A DNA stretch of 64,000 nucleotides from positions 1 to 64,000 of the forward strand of contig JACKBK010000014.1 in the NCBI GenBank assembly GCA_020634555.1, written 5' to 3'. This stretch comes from Caldilineae bacterium. Lineage in GTDB: Bacteria > Chloroflexota > Anaerolineae > JAAEKA01. Below are positions 23,439 to 34,539 of the stretch, in pieces. Under the pieces are notes generated by a model. It had not been told where the DNA came from. It did not search any database and saw only the letters and a list, made by a program, of their open reading frames with translations. Every line of letters begins with the position of its first letter. The first letter of the stretch is position 1. The position numbers were made by a program, and so were the translations under genes.

Positions 23439-26135
23439 CTAATTTCCCAGCAAGGCGAGTGCACCCGCGAACATCGCCTGCGCTACGGCATCGGCAGCTA
23501 ACGTCTGGTCGTTGAGCTTGAATGTCGTCGTCAGCAGTCGTCCGCGTCCGTATGGTGTAAGCAACAGCAGCGACACGACTTGATGCACCCAACCCACGGC
23601 CAATCCGGCCCAACTGTAGTTACGCTGCACCCAGGGTGGCAAGCCGGTGATCACAGCATCCGGCGTCAATCGCGCCCACTCCATCTCCAGAAGCGGTCCG
23701 CCGGGCAAACTATCCAGGGGACCCTGCTTGTTGACCCAGGCAAACGAGGTCGCCCAGTCACCCTCCCAGGGTGTACCGGCGCGCGGCGTCACGTGTCCGA
23801 CCGGCAGCGGGACGGCTGGCTCGCCGGAGCCAGTTTCACCCGAGTTGCCAGAATCCGCCAGCAACAACAAACGCCCACCGCCTTGCACATACGTTTCCAG
23901 GGACCGCGTGTAACGGCAAGCAACCAGAATTTCATCTTCGACCACAGCGGTATCGGATTCGCCAGTACGCACGCTATAGCCCAGCTCGCGCAAGGTCGCG
24001 GCCAGCGCCGGGTTGTCGACCACATAGAGTGGAACGAAAGCCGGCGGCGCCGCGACGAAGACCAGATCGATCTGGTTGGTTGCCAGCCGCGACCCGTCCT
24101 CGGACAGCCAGTCAGCGACCAGCGTAACCACACCTGGGGAGTCGAGGGTTAGTGGAACGCTGCCGCCCGGGGCTGGCAACTGGCCCGACCGTGAACCGGC
24201 CCGCCAGCGGATCACGCCGCGCGATTCTTTGCCCAGGACGCCCATTGCCTGCATCAGTACGTCAAGTTCCTGACCGGGTTGTGCGCTCCAGCGGTTCGGC
24301 CGCAGCACGATGACTCGATCCTGGTTCAGATCCTTGAGCAGCGGGTCCAGCAGATGCTTTGGTTGGCGCTGCATTGTCAGCAGTCCGTTGCATTCCCAGT
24401 GTACATCGGTAAACTCGGTGACGACGTAGCCAGCGATCGCGTCATACAGGCGCATGCTGCTGATCTCGTAGTGCAGGCTGCGCGCCATGTGAGCCTGCGA
24501 ATGGCGTGCAAAGTCGGCGTAGCTGGAGAAGAGGTCTGCCAACCCGCAGGCCGCGAAGCGGTGTTCCACGCCATGCGGATAGACGATGCCGCCACCCCAG
24601 TCGAAGCCAGTTTCGAACCACCATGGCTCCGCGTCATGCTCACGGATAGCCGCAGGATCGGGCAATCCCCAGTTGCCAAACTCAGATACCAGCAACGGTA
24701 AATCGCTGCGACGCTCGCCCTCAAAATCAGGATACCAGGACCAATCCGGCCGGCCGGCAAACTGGCCAACCCAATCGTCCCATTTGTCGGCATGGTCAGG
24801 GATGGCGCGGTAGTGGTGGAAGTCCTCCAGATCGCTGGCCACGTGAGCGTTGTCGCAGCAGGCCGAGTTGTCAACCACCAGACGCGTGGGATCGATTTGC
24901 TTGGCGTCGCGGTAGAAGTCGGCCAGCCAGCGTCGATGCATTGCATTGCGCGACAGGTCGGTTCCCCAGTTTTCGTTGATCAGCGTCCAGGCGATAATCG
25001 AGGGATGATGGCCATCCCGCTCCACCATCCCGTGAAAGGTTTGCCGGGCGCGCTCAGCCGAGTCATCGGTCAGCAGCGCCCAGTTGGGGATCTCGGTCCA
25101 GACCAGCAGCCCCAGGCGATCCGCTACGTCGTAGTAGCGCGGATCCTCGACCTTGATGTGGATGCGCAGGCAGTTGAAACCCAGCGCCTTGGCCGCCTGC
25201 GCCTGCGTCTCCAGCAATTCAAGGCTCGGCGGTGTGTAGATCGTTTCTGGAAAGTATCCTTGATCCAGCATTCCCCGCAGGTAAATCGGCTCGCCGTTCA
25301 GATAGATGCGACCGTCGCGCGCCTCGACCGTACGAAAGCCGCAGGTCTTCTGAACCGCGTGGACGGATTCGCCGCCAACAACCAGGGTCGCAGTGACTGT
25401 ATAGAGATTGGGCGATTCAGGACTCCACAGCCGCGGCGTGTCGTCGAGCCGGATCACACCGGCCACCTCACGTCCCGCCGCGGACTGTCCCAGCGTCGCT
25501 GAGCCGGCTGGCTGTCTATCCGGGCCGGTAACCGTGCAGACGATTCGGCCATCTGCAGGCAACGTCTGACTCAGTACGACCTGGACAGCGATTGCAGCAT
25601 CGCCGGGCGATGGTGCGACTGAGATACGCGTAATGTGAACAAGCGGCCGCATTTCGAGCCATACGCTCTGCCAGATGCCGCCGACAGGACCGTACCAGCT
25701 CTGCTTGCCGTGAGGCACTTGGCTGAACGGGACGCCCGGATTACCGTGCTCGTCGGCGATGTCAACCACCCGGACCAGCAGTTCGTTGTCACCCGCGTGC
25801 AACAAATCGACGACGTCGAACTCGAATGGGAGATAGCCACCCGCGTGCTCGCCAGCGCGCTGGCCGTTCACCCAGACCACAGCCTGGTAATCCACCGCGC
25901 CGAAGTGCAGAATTGCAGCGCCGCCAGCTTCTGTTCCAAGCAAACCGGGTTCAAGCGTGAATTGACGACGATACCAGACCACCCCACCGCTTTGCCGCAG
26001 ATCTTCGAACTGCGCCTGCCAGGGCATGGGAACGACGGCCGATCGCCATGTCTGGATGAGCGACGCATCCAGACCACCACCGGAATCGACCTGGAAGTCC
26101 CACATGCCGTCCAGTGACATCCTGTGCTCGCTCAT
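23439..26135 (-). CDS. GH2 glycoside hydrolase (beta-galactosidase/glucuronidase superfamily)
   Basis: 898 residues. Jelly-roll sugar-binding domain (1-180, [43 protein letters not shown]), immunoglobulin-like domain (about 185-285), and TIM barrel (about 290-590) with acid/base E388 in [10 protein letters not shown] and nucleophile E485 in LVSEFGNWG, then C-terminal beta domains. The NE pair plus EFG fits GH2. Specificity could be beta-galactoside, alpha-L-arabinopyranoside or beta-glucuronide. The arabinan-operon context favours a galactose- or arabinose-bearing pectin side chain. No signal peptide, so cytoplasmic action on imported oligomers is likely. AAGGATATCCA precedes ATG. Confidence 0.88.
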   Translation of the reverse strand: MSEHRMSLDGMWDFQVDSGGGLDASLIQTWRSAVVPMPWQAQFEDLRQSGGVVWYRRQFTLEPGLLGTEAGGAAILHFGAVDYQAVVWVNGQRAGEHAGGYLPFEFDVVDLLHAGDNELLVRVVDIADEHGNPGVPFSQVPHGKQSWYGPVGGIWQSVWLEMRPLVHITRISVAPSPGDAAIAVQVVLSQTLPADGRIVCTVTGPDRQPAGSATLGQSAAGREVAGVIRLDDTPRLWSPESPNLYTVTATLVVGGESVHAVQKTCGFRTVEARDGRIYLNGEPIYLRGMLDQGYFPETIYTPPSLELLETQAQAAKALGFNCLRIHIKVEDPRYYDVADRLGLLVWTEIPNWALLTDDSAERARQTFHGMVERDGHHPSIIAWTLINENWGTDLSRNAMHRRWLADFYRDAKQIDPTRLVVDNSACCDNAHVASDLEDFHHYRAIPDHADKWDDWVGQFAGRPDWSWYPDFEGERRSDLPLLVSEFGNWGLPDPAAIREHDAEPWWFETGFDWGGGIVYPHGVEHRFAACGLADLFSSYADFARHSQAHMARSLHYEISSMRLYDAIAGYVVTEFTDVHWECNGLLTMQRQPKHLLDPLLKDLNQDRVIVLRPNRWSAQPGQELDVLMQAMGVLGKESRGVIRWRAGSRSGQLPAPGGSVPLTLDSPGVVTLVADWLSEDGSRLATNQIDLVFVAAPPAFVPLYVVDNPALAATLRELGYSVRTGESDTAVVEDEILVACRYTRSLETYVQGGGRLLLLADSGNSGETGSGEPAVPLPVGHVTPRAGTPWEGDWATSFAWVNKQGPLDSLPGGPLLEMEWARLTPDAVITGLPPWVQRNYSWAGLAVGWVHQVVSLLLLTPYGRGRLLTTTFKLNDQTLAADAVAQAMFAGALALLGN

Positions 26136-26165
26136 TGGATATCCTTCGCTTACAAGCTGATTAAA

Positions 26166-26256
26166 GAGACGTCGGAAGTCGCCGTTGAGTCACCACGACC
26201 GGTCTGCAACGGCTGGAACGCCTACCGGCTGATGATTTGGCGACTTCCGAAGTCTC
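26166..26256. repeat. Palindromic repeat family 2, copy C
   Basis: Arms GAGACGTCGGAAGTCGCC (26166-26183) and its complement (26239-26256) match in 17 of 18 positions. It fills the spacer between GH51 and GH2 genes. The middle is homologous to copy B (15350) in the other orientation. Confidence 0.72.
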
Positions 26257-26261
26257 ATCGA

Positions 26262-27761
26262 CTAAGCAACGTGTGTGGTCAGCACGGTGAAGGAGAGCGG
26301 CGGCAGGGCAAGGGTCGCGCTGCCCTCGTCAACGGTCGGAGCAGCGATTGCCCGTGCAACCAATTGATCCGGCGTTTCCCAGGTGTTGACCTCTTTGGGA
26401 TCACTGCCGGCCAGCTGCCAGGCCTTGTCGACCGCCACTGCTTGCCCATCCTGCCAGACAACATCGGTCACCACTGTCTCCGACAGGCTGCGGTTGACCA
26501 GGAAGATCGCGCCTTGCCCCGTCTCTGCATCGAAGCTGGCCGAAACGTCGAGCGCCGGCACCGCGCCGTGCTGTTTTGTCTCCACCAGCGGTGCCGTGAC
26601 CAGCACATCCAACGCATCGCCGCGCGCCAGATTGCTGACCAGTTTGAATGCATAGTAGGAGGGATGCTTGAGCAAACCGTCCTTGCGGGTGTGCAGCCAG
26701 GAAATCACGTTGACAACCTGAGCCACACAGGCGATCTTCAGCACGTGGCTCTTGCGCAGGAAGACGTTCAGCCACTGCGCTACCACCAGCGCATCTTCAA
26801 GGTTGTACATCTCCTCGGCCAGGTGGGGCGCCTCCGTCCAGTCACCCATCACAGGATCACCCTTATACCAGACTTGCCACTCGTCCCAGGAAAGATACAC
26901 ATCGTGCTTGCTGCGATTCTTGGCCTTTACGTAGCGCAACGTCCCTTCAAGGGTGTCTACGAACTGCTCGAAGAGCAGCGCGCTGGCCAGATAGCTTGCG
27001 GTATCGTTCTCATGGTTGCCCGCGTAGTAATGCATCGAGTGGTAGTCCATGTGCTCCCAGGCGATCTCCAGGGCGACCCGGTCCCACTCTGGATAGGTGG
27101 GCATACGATCGTTGGACGATCCACAGAGAACAGTCTCGATGGTGGGATCATGCAACTTCATCATCTTGGCCGCTTCAAGCGCTTTGCTGCCGTAGGCGGC
27201 TGCATCCAGATGGCCCATCTGCCAGGGACCATCCATTTCGTTGCCGACGCACCAGTAGTGCACCTTGTGCGGATCGCGGTAGCCGTGGCTGACGCGCAGA
27301 TCGGCAAAGTAGCTGCCCGCCGGCGCATTGCAGTACTCGACAAGATCGGCCGCCGACTGGATGTCGCCGGTGCCCATGTTGACGCCCAGCATGGGCGCTG
27401 CGCCGATGGCGGCGCAGTATTCCATGAACTCATTCGTGCCAAATTGGTTGGTCTCCAGCGACTGCCAGGCCAGCTCGCGGCGACGCGGCCTCTGTTCCTT
27501 TGGACCTACGCCATCGAGCCAGTTGTAACCGCTGAGAAAGTTGCCGCCCGGATAGCGAATGGTGGTGTAGCCCTGGTCGCGCAGGGCGTCCATAACGTCG
27601 CGACGAAAGCCGCGCTCATCGGCCAGGGGCGAGTCGGGGTCATACATGCCCTCGTAGACGCATCGCCCCATATGCTCGGCAAAGCCGCCAAACAGCAGCG
27701 GAGAAATGGGAGCAATCGTCCGGTGGGTGTCCAAATAGATCTGTGCTTTTGGGGTTGACAT
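26262..27761 (-). CDS. abfA: GH51 alpha-L-arabinofuranosidase
   Basis: 499 residues, typical GH51 length. Signatures are [39 protein letters not shown], the acid/base E175 in [12 protein letters not shown], and the nucleophile E294 in [11 protein letters not shown], followed by a C-terminal beta domain ([13 protein letters not shown]). Cytosolic hydrolysis of alpha-L-arabinofuranosyl oligosaccharides to free L-arabinose is the known family role. It follows the importer genes directly and is separated from GH2 by a family 2 palindrome. No signal peptide is present. Confidence 0.94.
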   Translation of the reverse strand: MSTPKAQIYLDTHRTIAPISPLLFGGFAEHMGRCVYEGMYDPDSPLADERGFRRDVMDALRDQGYTTIRYPGGNFLSGYNWLDGVGPKEQRPRRRELAWQSLETNQFGTNEFMEYCAAIGAAPMLGVNMGTGDIQSAADLVEYCNAPAGSYFADLRVSHGYRDPHKVHYWCVGNEMDGPWQMGHLDAAAYGSKALEAAKMMKLHDPTIETVLCGSSNDRMPTYPEWDRVALEIAWEHMDYHSMHYYAGNHENDTASYLASALLFEQFVDTLEGTLRYVKAKNRSKHDVYLSWDEWQVWYKGDPVMGDWTEAPHLAEEMYNLEDALVVAQWLNVFLRKSHVLKIACVAQVVNVISWLHTRKDGLLKHPSYYAFKLVSNLARGDALDVLVTAPLVETKQHGAVPALDVSASFDAETGQGAIFLVNRSLSETVVTDVVWQDGQAVAVDKAWQLAGSDPKEVNTWETPDQLVARAIAAPTVDEGSATLALPPLSFTVLTTHVA

Positions 27762-27849
27762 GGAAGTACCTGTTCTTGATTGCGCGCCGCAGCACTGATC
27801 GCTGCGGTCATTGGGTTGTCTTCAGATTGGACGCAAAGGGAGATCGTCG

Positions 27850-28728
27850 CTATTGGCCTGCCATTCCAGCCATCGTAATACCGGCGATGATTCTGCGTTG
27901 GAAGAAGGCGTAGAATATCAGAATCGGTATGGTTGCGACAAATGCACCGGCAAAGGCTAAGCCGCGTTGGACATAGCTGCCCTGCTGAAGCACTACAAGG
28001 CCGATGGGAAGTGTGAGTATCGTTTGTTTGCTGAGGACGATGAGCGGCCAGAAGAGGTCGTTCCAAAGTGCCAGGAAAGAGAAGATCGCCAATGCAAAGA
28101 GTGACCCCCGCACCAACGGCAGGCAGATCTGCCAGTAGATGCGGAAGCGCCCTGCGCCATCGACGCGCGCGGCATCCTCCAAATCGGTCGGTATCGAATA
28201 GAAGTGCTGGCGTAGGAGGAAGATGCCCGTCACAGAAGCAGCAGCCGGCCACCAGATAGCGTGGTAGCTGTCGAGCAGCTTGAGATCACGCAGGAGCAGA
28301 AAGGCCGGGATCAGGGTGATCGCCACAGGGATCATGAGGCTGAAGAGAAGCAGCGAGAAGAGAAACCGTTTTCCCGGGAACTCCAGACGGGCAAATGCAT
28401 AGCCGCTGAGGGACGAGGTGAAAAGAATGATAAGGGTGCCAACGCTGGCTACGAACAGGCTGTTCATAAACCAGCGCGCCAGGGGAAGCAGCGGATCAGC
28501 GAATATCTTGCGAAAGTTCTGAAGCGTCCCAGGCTGGGGAATCCACCTGATCGGCCAAAGATACTGGTTTGCTTCCGTAGTAAAGGCCATCATTATCATG
28601 TAGTATATCGGAACGAAAATAACGACAATCAGTGGCAGAAAGATCAGCCACAATAGAAGAGATCTCCTGATGTACTTGATCTTCGACTGTCTGCTTCCTG
28701 ATGGGATAGCTTTGGTTGCTTCGGTCAT
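27850..28728 (-). CDS. Carbohydrate ABC transporter permease, MalG-type
   Basis: 292 residues with six membrane segments and the CUT1 inner-membrane EAA motif ([35 protein letters not shown]). The N-terminus [32 protein letters not shown] is TM1. Only 17 bases separate it from the MalF-type gene upstream, and GGAGGAACCC precedes ATG. Partner ATPase is absent from the locus, as is usual for CUT1 systems that share an MsmX-like ATPase. Import of arabino-oligosaccharides is inferred from context. Confidence 0.93.
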   Translation of the reverse strand: MTEATKAIPSGSRQSKIKYIRRSLLLWLIFLPLIVVIFVPIYYMIMMAFTTEANQYLWPIRWIPQPGTLQNFRKIFADPLLPLARWFMNSLFVASVGTLIILFTSSLSGYAFARLEFPGKRFLFSLLLFSLMIPVAITLIPAFLLLRDLKLLDSYHAIWWPAAASVTGIFLLRQHFYSIPTDLEDAARVDGAGRFRIYWQICLPLVRGSLFALAIFSFLALWNDLFWPLIVLSKQTILTLPIGLVVLQQGSYVQRGLAFAGAFVATIPILIFYAFFQRRIIAGITMAGMAGQ

Positions 28729-28745
28729 GGGTTCCTCCGGTTGGA

Positions 28746-29663
28746 CTAGTACTCAGCGCGGTTGCGCATGGCCGAAAACAGAATGACGGTCACCACAATC
28801 ATGATCAACGCCAACACCACTGATATAGACGACGCATAGCCATAGCGGAAGTATTTCCAGGCTGTTTCATACAGGTACTGAACCACCGAGCGGGATGCGT
28901 TGCCCGGACCGCCAGCCGTAATGATGTAGGGCTGGGCGAAAACCTGCATGTGGGCAATGAACTGCGTCACCACCACAAACAGCATTGTTGGCATAATCAA
29001 CGGCAGAGTGATCCGGCGAAACGACTGCAGAGTGCTGGCGCCATCGATCTTGGCAGCTTCATAGAGATTCTCCGGGATGTTGTGTAGGCCGGCAATAAAG
29101 ACAAGCATGGGGAATCCGAAAGTCCACCAGATGGTTGTGATGGACAGCGCTGGGATGACAAGGCGTGTATCGCCCAGCCAGGAAACGCGCGGACCTCCCA
29201 GAATGCTTGTCAAATAATAGTTGATGATGCCAAGCTGCGAGTCCCAAACACGAATGCCGATGATGCCAATCACCGCAACGGATAGCAGGCCAGGAGCATA
29301 AAAGAGCACCCGCAGAAATTCGCTGCCGAAGAAGCCGTGTTTCAGCCCGGATGCCACCAACAACGCCAATCCCACGTTGATGGTGACAGTGATAATCATA
29401 AACTTGAACGTGTTGCCCAAGACCTCCCAAAAAACCTTGTCCTTCAGCAGCGCCTCATAGTTGGCCAAGCCGATGAAATGTTGATCCTTGAGCATGATCT
29501 TCCAGTCAAAAAGACTGATCTGCATGCCGCGGGCGATTGGATAGAGGAGAAAGACTGCGAAAAGAATGAACTGGGGCAGAATGAAGAGGTAGTTTGGCAA
29601 CTGGTCGCGTAAGGTTTTCCAGCGTCGACTCTTGGATCCGGCGGAGGCAGTTGAGATGGCCAT
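28746..29663 (-). CDS. Carbohydrate ABC transporter permease, MalF-type
   Basis: 305 residues, six membrane segments (first at [27 protein letters not shown]), and the EAA loop [35 protein letters not shown]. It forms the heterodimeric channel with the MalG-type protein downstream. AAGAGGAATTTCG gives a good ribosome binding site. It is preceded by the perfect palindrome at 29703-29734, which separates it from the binding-protein gene. Confidence 0.93.
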   Translation of the reverse strand: MAISTASAGSKSRRWKTLRDQLPNYLFILPQFILFAVFLLYPIARGMQISLFDWKIMLKDQHFIGLANYEALLKDKVFWEVLGNTFKFMIITVTINVGLALLVASGLKHGFFGSEFLRVLFYAPGLLSVAVIGIIGIRVWDSQLGIINYYLTSILGGPRVSWLGDTRLVIPALSITTIWWTFGFPMLVFIAGLHNIPENLYEAAKIDGASTLQSFRRITLPLIMPTMLFVVVTQFIAHMQVFAQPYIITAGGPGNASRSVVQYLYETAWKYFRYGYASSISVVLALIMIVVTVILFSAMRNRAEY

Positions 29664-29702
29664 CGAAATTCCTCTTCAGGTGCTTATGCCATGCTTGGAT
29701 TG

Positions 29703-29734
29703 CAGGTCGGTGTGCCCGCGGGCACACCGACCTG
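29703..29734. repeat. Perfect 32-bp intercistronic palindrome
   Basis: CAGGTCGGTGTGCCCG and its exact complement abut at 29718/29719. It lies between the stop of the solute-binding-protein gene and the permease start. A stable stem here would protect the upstream mRNA and attenuate read-through, giving excess binding protein over permeases, a common arrangement in sugar ABC operons. Confidence 0.75.
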
Positions 29735-29752
29735 TGGAACGATAGTCAGCGA

Positions 29753-31204
29753 TTATGGGCGATCCAGAATCGCCTGAATGGCTTCATTGCCGTCATTGAG
29801 AGCCTTCTCCACATCAGCGTCCGCGCTGGCAAGCGCAGTGCCAACCGCTGTTTCGTAGGCGGTCTGTATCTCGATGAAGGACTTGTGCGCGAAATCCGTG
29901 CGGCCGATGGCGTTGAACTGCTCGGCTGCCTTGGCCACCGACGGAATGGCCTGCACCTCAGCCGACTCCTGCACTGACTTCAGCGCGGGGACCTGACCGG
30001 AGGTTGCCCAGTAGGCGCCGTTCTCCAGCAGGTACTTGATCATGGCATACGACTGCGCCTTGTTTGCCTCATCCGCACCTGTCGGGATCGAGAAGATATG
30101 CGAGTCGAACTTGACGGCCTGGTTGCCGTCCGGCGCCAACGAGTTGACAAAGGCGGTTTGGGTCAACGCGGCCACGTCCGGGTTGTCACGCATGAAACCG
30201 CCGGTCCAGGTGCCTTCCCACATGAAGGCCAACTGGTTGTTCTTGTAGAGATCGCCTGCCCACATCTTGCCCGGAACGGCCGGCGGTGCAACGTAGTACT
30301 TGTACATCAGGTCGTGCCAGTACTGAATGGCAGCAATCGACTCGGGGCTGTTCAGCGTAGCCGTCTTGCCGTCTTCGCTGATGACGCTGCCGCCAAACTG
30401 CCACAGGGTCGTGGGAACGGTGTAGCGCGGCCAGGTGAACTCCATGCCCCAGACCTGGACGTTGTCTTTGTCGAAGCCCTCGTCGGTCGGGTGCTTGCCG
30501 TTGACATCGGTCGTGATCTGCTGTGCCCACTGGATGAACTCATCGCCGTTCGTGGGCAGGTTGTTGGGATCCAGGCCCGCATCCTCGATGACTTTAGTGT
30601 TGTACCACAGCAACCAGCCGTGGTTGTCGAAGGGCACAGCCATGGTCTGGCCATCAACCGTGATCTGGTTGATGAGCACATCGTTGAACTCGTCCTTGCC
30701 GATGCCGCTACTCGCAAAGAAATCCTCCATGGATTCCATCAGTCCCTCGGACGCCATCTGCGTAACTTCGGCGGCGTGGAAGATGACCATATCAGGTGGT
30801 GCGCCTGCCGCTACTGCAGTGGGATACTTCTGGAAGAAGAGATCCCACGGAATGCCTTGCGACTCGAAGCAGGCGTCTGGATTGGCTGCGGCATACTGCT
30901 GGAGCATTTCGGCAAAGACAGCGCCGTCACTGCCAGTAAGTCCATGCCACAGTCTGACGGGGTTGTCGCACTGACCGAAGGTGTTGACAACCGGGGTGGG
31001 CTCCGGTGTGGGAGCGTTCGGATCAAGCGTTGGCTCTGCGGCAGTGTCAGCCGCAGCATCAGCAGGCGGGGCGGTGGCTTCAACTTGAGCCGTGTCACCG
31101 CCAGTTTGGGGGGCAGTGGCGGGGGCGGGTTCTGCGCCTCCGCAGGCGCTGACGAGCAGTGCCATCACCACCAGCAGGACCAGGGTCAACGACAACTTGC
31201 GCAT
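29753..31204 (-). CDS. Carbohydrate ABC transporter substrate-binding lipoprotein
   Basis: 483 residues. The lipoprotein signal [10 protein letters not shown] (Cys21) is followed by an Ala/Pro/Thr-rich tether (about 22-75), then a family 1 sugar-binding fold ([82 protein letters not shown]). It would capture arabino-oligosaccharides outside the membrane for the MalFG-type permeases; the ligand is inferred from the glycosidases downstream. First gene of the arabinan operon, with AAAGGAGAAG before ATG. The promoter must lie in 31205-31356, where no consensus hexamers were found. Confidence 0.93.
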   Translation of the reverse strand: MRKLSLTLVLLVVMALLVSACGGAEPAPATAPQTGGDTAQVEATAPPADAAADTAAEPTLDPNAPTPEPTPVVNTFGQCDNPVRLWHGLTGSDGAVFAEMLQQYAAANPDACFESQGIPWDLFFQKYPTAVAAGAPPDMVIFHAAEVTQMASEGLMESMEDFFASSGIGKDEFNDVLINQITVDGQTMAVPFDNHGWLLWYNTKVIEDAGLDPNNLPTNGDEFIQWAQQITTDVNGKHPTDEGFDKDNVQVWGMEFTWPRYTVPTTLWQFGGSVISEDGKTATLNSPESIAAIQYWHDLMYKYYVAPPAVPGKMWAGDLYKNNQLAFMWEGTWTGGFMRDNPDVAALTQTAFVNSLAPDGNQAVKFDSHIFSIPTGADEANKAQSYAMIKYLLENGAYWATSGQVPALKSVQESAEVQAIPSVAKAAEQFNAIGRTDFAHKSFIEIQTAYETAVGTALASADADVEKALNDGNEAIQAILDRP

Positions 31205-31356
31205 GGTTCTTCTCCTTTATGCGTCAACATGGAAACGGGGAAACAATCGACTGTTGAATTCAGCAGGCATTGCACTGCATTACAACCAGATTTGGGAAGG
31301 TCGGAGATACCGGGCACTCCGGTCGAGGAGTCGATGCGCTGTGTGCGGCACAGCGC

Positions 31357-32397
31357 TTATGCAGACTCTCGTACGATAAAGTGAAGGGGGACCTCGATAC
31401 GGCGTGATGGCCCGTCGTATTCGCCTTCAATACGTTCGAACAGGGCTTTCGCCAAATGGGCGCCCATGTCGCCTGGGCTCTGGGCTATGGTCGTAAGCCG
31501 AGGTCGGACCCATGAAGCAGCGGGAATATCGTCGAAACCAACGATGGCAACGTCATCCGGCACTCGCAGCCCGTGCTGCTGCACCGCCTGACCAACACCG
31601 ATGGCCATCAGGTCGTTAGAGGCAAAGACCGCAGTAGGCGGCGTGGGCAGGTCCAGCAACTGTTGCATCGCTCGATACCCGCTGTCCGACGACCAATCGC
31701 CTAACTGCACGTATCCGGAAGGCAATTCCAGACCGGCCCGTTGCATCGCTTCCTCGTAGGCATGACGCCGTCTCACAGACGCTTGATTGGGGCCTGCGAC
31801 TCCGACAAACCCGATTCGGGTGTGCCCCCTGGTCTTGTGCAGCCAGCCAACCGCATCGCGTGTGGCTTTTTCGTCGTCGCTGAAAGCAACATCGACTTGC
31901 GGGTGGCTGACATGTTGCCCAATTGCGGCTACCATGACTCCCGTGCGGTCGATCAACTCCTGAATATCGTCATCAGTCAGATGATACGGCACGATGACAA
32001 TCCCATCCACGGGACGCCGTATCACAGATTCCATAAAATGCTTTTCGCCCTCAATGGCATGGTCTGAGTTGGCGATGATGACGTCAGAGCGATGCTCATA
32101 AGCTGCGTCTTGTATAGCGCGAACTATGGGATGATAGAAGGGATTGGTGATGTCGGCGATCATGACCGCGATCATATACGTCTTTGATCCGCGCAGGCTG
32201 CCGGCGTGCAGATTTGGATGGTAGCCCAACTCCTCGACCGCGCTTAGCACACGCTGGCGAGTGGCTTCACCAATCGGTATGGGGTTGTCAGAATCGTTGA
32301 GGACACGCGAGACGGTGCTTTGCGAAACGTTGGCAAGCTGGGCCACATCACGCATAGTTACCGTTGTACGGCTTGACTTGCGGTTAGTGAGTGACAT
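31357..32397 (-). CDS. LacI-family transcriptional regulator 2
   Basis: 346 residues from ATG 32397; the longer frame to 32514 runs into the promoter. HTH and hinge are VTMRDVAQLANVSQSTVSRVLNDSDNPIPIGEATRQRVLSAVEELGYHPN; the effector domain includes YMIAVMIADITNPFYHPIVRAIQDAAYE, VAFSDDEKATRDAVGWLHKTRGHTRIGFVG and AIVGFDDIPAASWVRPRLTT. It is encoded immediately upstream of the arabinan operon on the same strand, the usual position of its specific repressor, with L-arabinose or an oligomer as the likely inducer. Confidence 0.93.
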   Translation of the reverse strand: MSLTNRKSSRTTVTMRDVAQLANVSQSTVSRVLNDSDNPIPIGEATRQRVLSAVEELGYHPNLHAGSLRGSKTYMIAVMIADITNPFYHPIVRAIQDAAYEHRSDVIIANSDHAIEGEKHFMESVIRRPVDGIVIVPYHLTDDDIQELIDRTGVMVAAIGQHVSHPQVDVAFSDDEKATRDAVGWLHKTRGHTRIGFVGVAGPNQASVRRRHAYEEAMQRAGLELPSGYVQLGDWSSDSGYRAMQQLLDLPTPPTAVFASNDLMAIGVGQAVQQHGLRVPDDVAIVGFDDIPAASWVRPRLTTIAQSPGDMGAHLAKALFERIEGEYDGPSRRIEVPLHFIVRESA

Positions 32398-32532
32398 GAT
32401 GGAGAGAAGAAACTCGTCACTTTCGCAGTGCGTTGCGGGGTGTCTGTCGATGACTTCGAATAAGGACGCTACAATCCCAAACCCATTCAATAATCCAAAA
32501 TCAGTGCTATGCAATCGTATGCTGTGTTTCGA

Positions 32533-32561
32533 AGTTTAGCACAGGAATGCATCGATGTCAA
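32533..32561 (-). promoter_or_regulatory. Promoter of LacI regulator 2
   Basis: Minus-strand TTGACA (32561-32556), 17-base spacer, TAAACT (32538-32533). The predicted start near 32526 gives a leader of about 130 bases before the ATG at 32397. Preceding A/T-rich GAAAATTTG may add an UP-like element. Confidence 0.7.
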
Positions 32562-32946
32562 TAGGCAAATTTTCGTGAATCAGGTCGCATCTCAAAACAC
32601 CTTGACGCCGTAAGGAATGCATGTTATCATATTCCGTGAACGATGCCGGGAACGTTATCATCTGGATTAATCGCAGACCGGTCCGTCTCCGTTCTACCCG
32701 GGACCAACACCCGCCTGCTCAAACAAGACCTCCTGTGCCGATCCTTGGGGTCGGCTTCCTGACCAGACTTCGCCTACCGCTCTTTTAGCTGCTACGACAA
32801 TCCTTCTACCCTCATAGACGAGGAACCGCTGTGAGCGAACTTGCTTGATTTGAGGTAAGCCCTTCATCTATTGATGCGGTTTCGCATACCGTTTGGGCAG
32901 CCGTTTGCAATGATGCTCACGCTATCGATTTCACCGGGAGTACGCT
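32562..32946. promoter_or_regulatory. Divergent regulatory region between LacI 2 and the YesN-type gene
   Basis: About 385 bases without coding potential. It contains GGGAACGTTATC with an AACGTT core (32651-32656), the symmetric centre typical of LacI-family operators, and a related ATGTTATCAT upstream (around 32622-32631). The yesN-type promoter must lie here; the best candidate, TTGATT ... TATTGA around 32850-32880, is weak. Confidence 0.45.
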
Positions 32947-34539
32947 ATGTCCTACAAGGTGTTTTTTGTCGAAGATGAGATCGTGACACGCGAGGGGATT
33001 CGCGACCGTGTGAACTGGCGCGCCAACGGATTCGAGCTGTGCGGGGAGGCGCCTGACGGCGAGATCGCGTTGCCGATGCTGCAAACGCTGCGGCCCGACG
33101 TGCTGATCACCGACATCAAGATGCCGTTCATGGACGGGCTGGAACTGTCCAGGATCGTGCGTGAGCGGCTGCCCGAAACCAAAATCATCATCCTGAGCGG
33201 CCACGACGAGTTCGACTACGCCCAGGCTGCCATCAAGCTGGGCGTCACCGAATACCTGCTCAAGCCGGTGACGGTGCAAGACATCCAGAAGTCGCTGCGC
33301 CAGGTAGCCGCCGAGCTGGACCACGAGCGGCAGCAGCGCGAGGACATGAACCGGCTGCGCTCGCAGGTGCAACAAACCCGAGCAAGCCAGCAGGAGCGGC
33401 TGTTGCTGGACCTGGTGGTGGGAGCGGTGTCGTCGGCGCAGGCCATTGAACGAGCCGAGCAGCTCGACCTCGATCTGGTGGCACGGACCTATCTGGTCGC
33501 GGTGATCAAGATCGAAACGGTAGACCCGGCAGCGCAGTTCAACTACCACGCGTTCTCGCACACGTTCAACGAGGTGGCGCACCTGGTCGAACGCGACCCC
33601 GATGTCTTCCTGATCAAGAAAGACCTGGAAGAGTTGGTCCTGATCGTTAAGGGAGAAACCGGCGACGCGGCAACTGCAAAATATCGCGAGCTACACAGCC
33701 AGATCGAACATCAGACCAGCCAGGCAGGCTGCACGCTGGTGATGAGCAGCGGAACGCCAAAACGCAGGATTACCGACATCTGCGCCTCGTTCGTGGAGGC
33801 GCTGGCCAGGCAGCGGGACGTTGCTCACCAAAACGGACACATGAACGGCGTCAGCAAGGCCGAGCTGCTGATGATCAACCAATCGGCTGTGGATGGCATC
33901 CTGCGCTGCGGCGTGAAGGCCGATGTGGAAGGTTTCTTCGACACTTTCATCCGCCCGCTGGGCGAGACCGTCCTGGGTTCTTCCATCGTCAGGAACTACA
34001 TCCTGATGGACGTCGTGCTGACCACCGCCAACTTCCTCAACGACCTGGGGGGCAATGTCGAGCATATTCTCCCCGACCTCGAAGAAATCGCCAGAATTGG
34101 CCGGATCGAGGAGATCCGGCAGCAGGTGCGGACCATCCTGCTGGCTGCCATGGCGTATCGCGATGCGCAGGCCAACAGCCAGCACGCGGCCGCGATCCAA
34201 CAGGCGTGTACCTACATCGACACCCACTACAACGACACCAACCTCTCACTGCCCGAGGTAGCGGGCCAGGTGCATCTCAGCCCATCGCACTTTTGTACGG
34301 TGTTCAGCAAGGAAACAGGCCAGTCATTCAAGGAGTACCTGACTGAGATACGCATTCAGCGGGCGCGCGAGCTGCTGCGTACCACCTCACTGCGGTCCTT
34401 CGAGATCTCCGACCAGATCGGCTACGGTGATCCGCACTACTTCAGCTACGTTTTTCGCAAGCACACCGGGACGACGCCGACGGCGTTTCGCTCGCAGGCG
34501 CAGGAAGACGCTGCAGATGAGGAGCAACGGGTATGTTAA
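32947..34539 (+). CDS. AraC-type response regulator (YesN-like)
   Basis: 530 residues. Receiver domain 1-120 with phospho-acceptor D56 in DVLITDIKMPFMDGLEL, the acidic pocket FVEDE and Lys in YLLKPV. A central linker of about 290 residues is followed by a C-terminal AraC double helix-turn-helix (about 415-520: LSLPEVAGQVHLSPSHFCTVFSKETGQSFKEYLTEIRIQRARELL). This is the YesN architecture, which activates sugar-uptake genes on phosphorylation by a YesM-type kinase. CCGGGAG precedes ATG. Its stop overlaps the kinase start by seven bases, so the two are translationally coupled, and a furanose importer follows. Confidence 0.93.
   Translation: MSYKVFFVEDEIVTREGIRDRVNWRANGFELCGEAPDGEIALPMLQTLRPDVLITDIKMPFMDGLELSRIVRERLPETKIIILSGHDEFDYAQAAIKLGVTEYLLKPVTVQDIQKSLRQVAAELDHERQQREDMNRLRSQVQQTRASQQERLLLDLVVGAVSSAQAIERAEQLDLDLVARTYLVAVIKIETVDPAAQFNYHAFSHTFNEVAHLVERDPDVFLIKKDLEELVLIVKGETGDAATAKYRELHSQIEHQTSQAGCTLVMSSGTPKRRITDICASFVEALARQRDVAHQNGHMNGVSKAELLMINQSAVDGILRCGVKADVEGFFDTFIRPLGETVLGSSIVRNYILMDVVLTTANFLNDLGGNVEHILPDLEEIARIGRIEEIRQQVRTILLAAMAYRDAQANSQHAAAIQQACTYIDTHYNDTNLSLPEVAGQVHLSPSHFCTVFSKETGQSFKEYLTEIRIQRARELLRTTSLRSFEISDQIGYGDPHYFSYVFRKHTGTTPTAFRSQAQEDAADEEQRVC

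Noticed and set aside
29703..29734. LacI operator
   Set aside because: The palindrome is inside the operon between two coding regions and is much longer than a LacI-type site; an mRNA stem-loop fits better.
31205..31356. Specific promoter and operator for the arabinan operon
   Set aside because: The region must contain them, but no pair of hexamers or dyad good enough to report was found.
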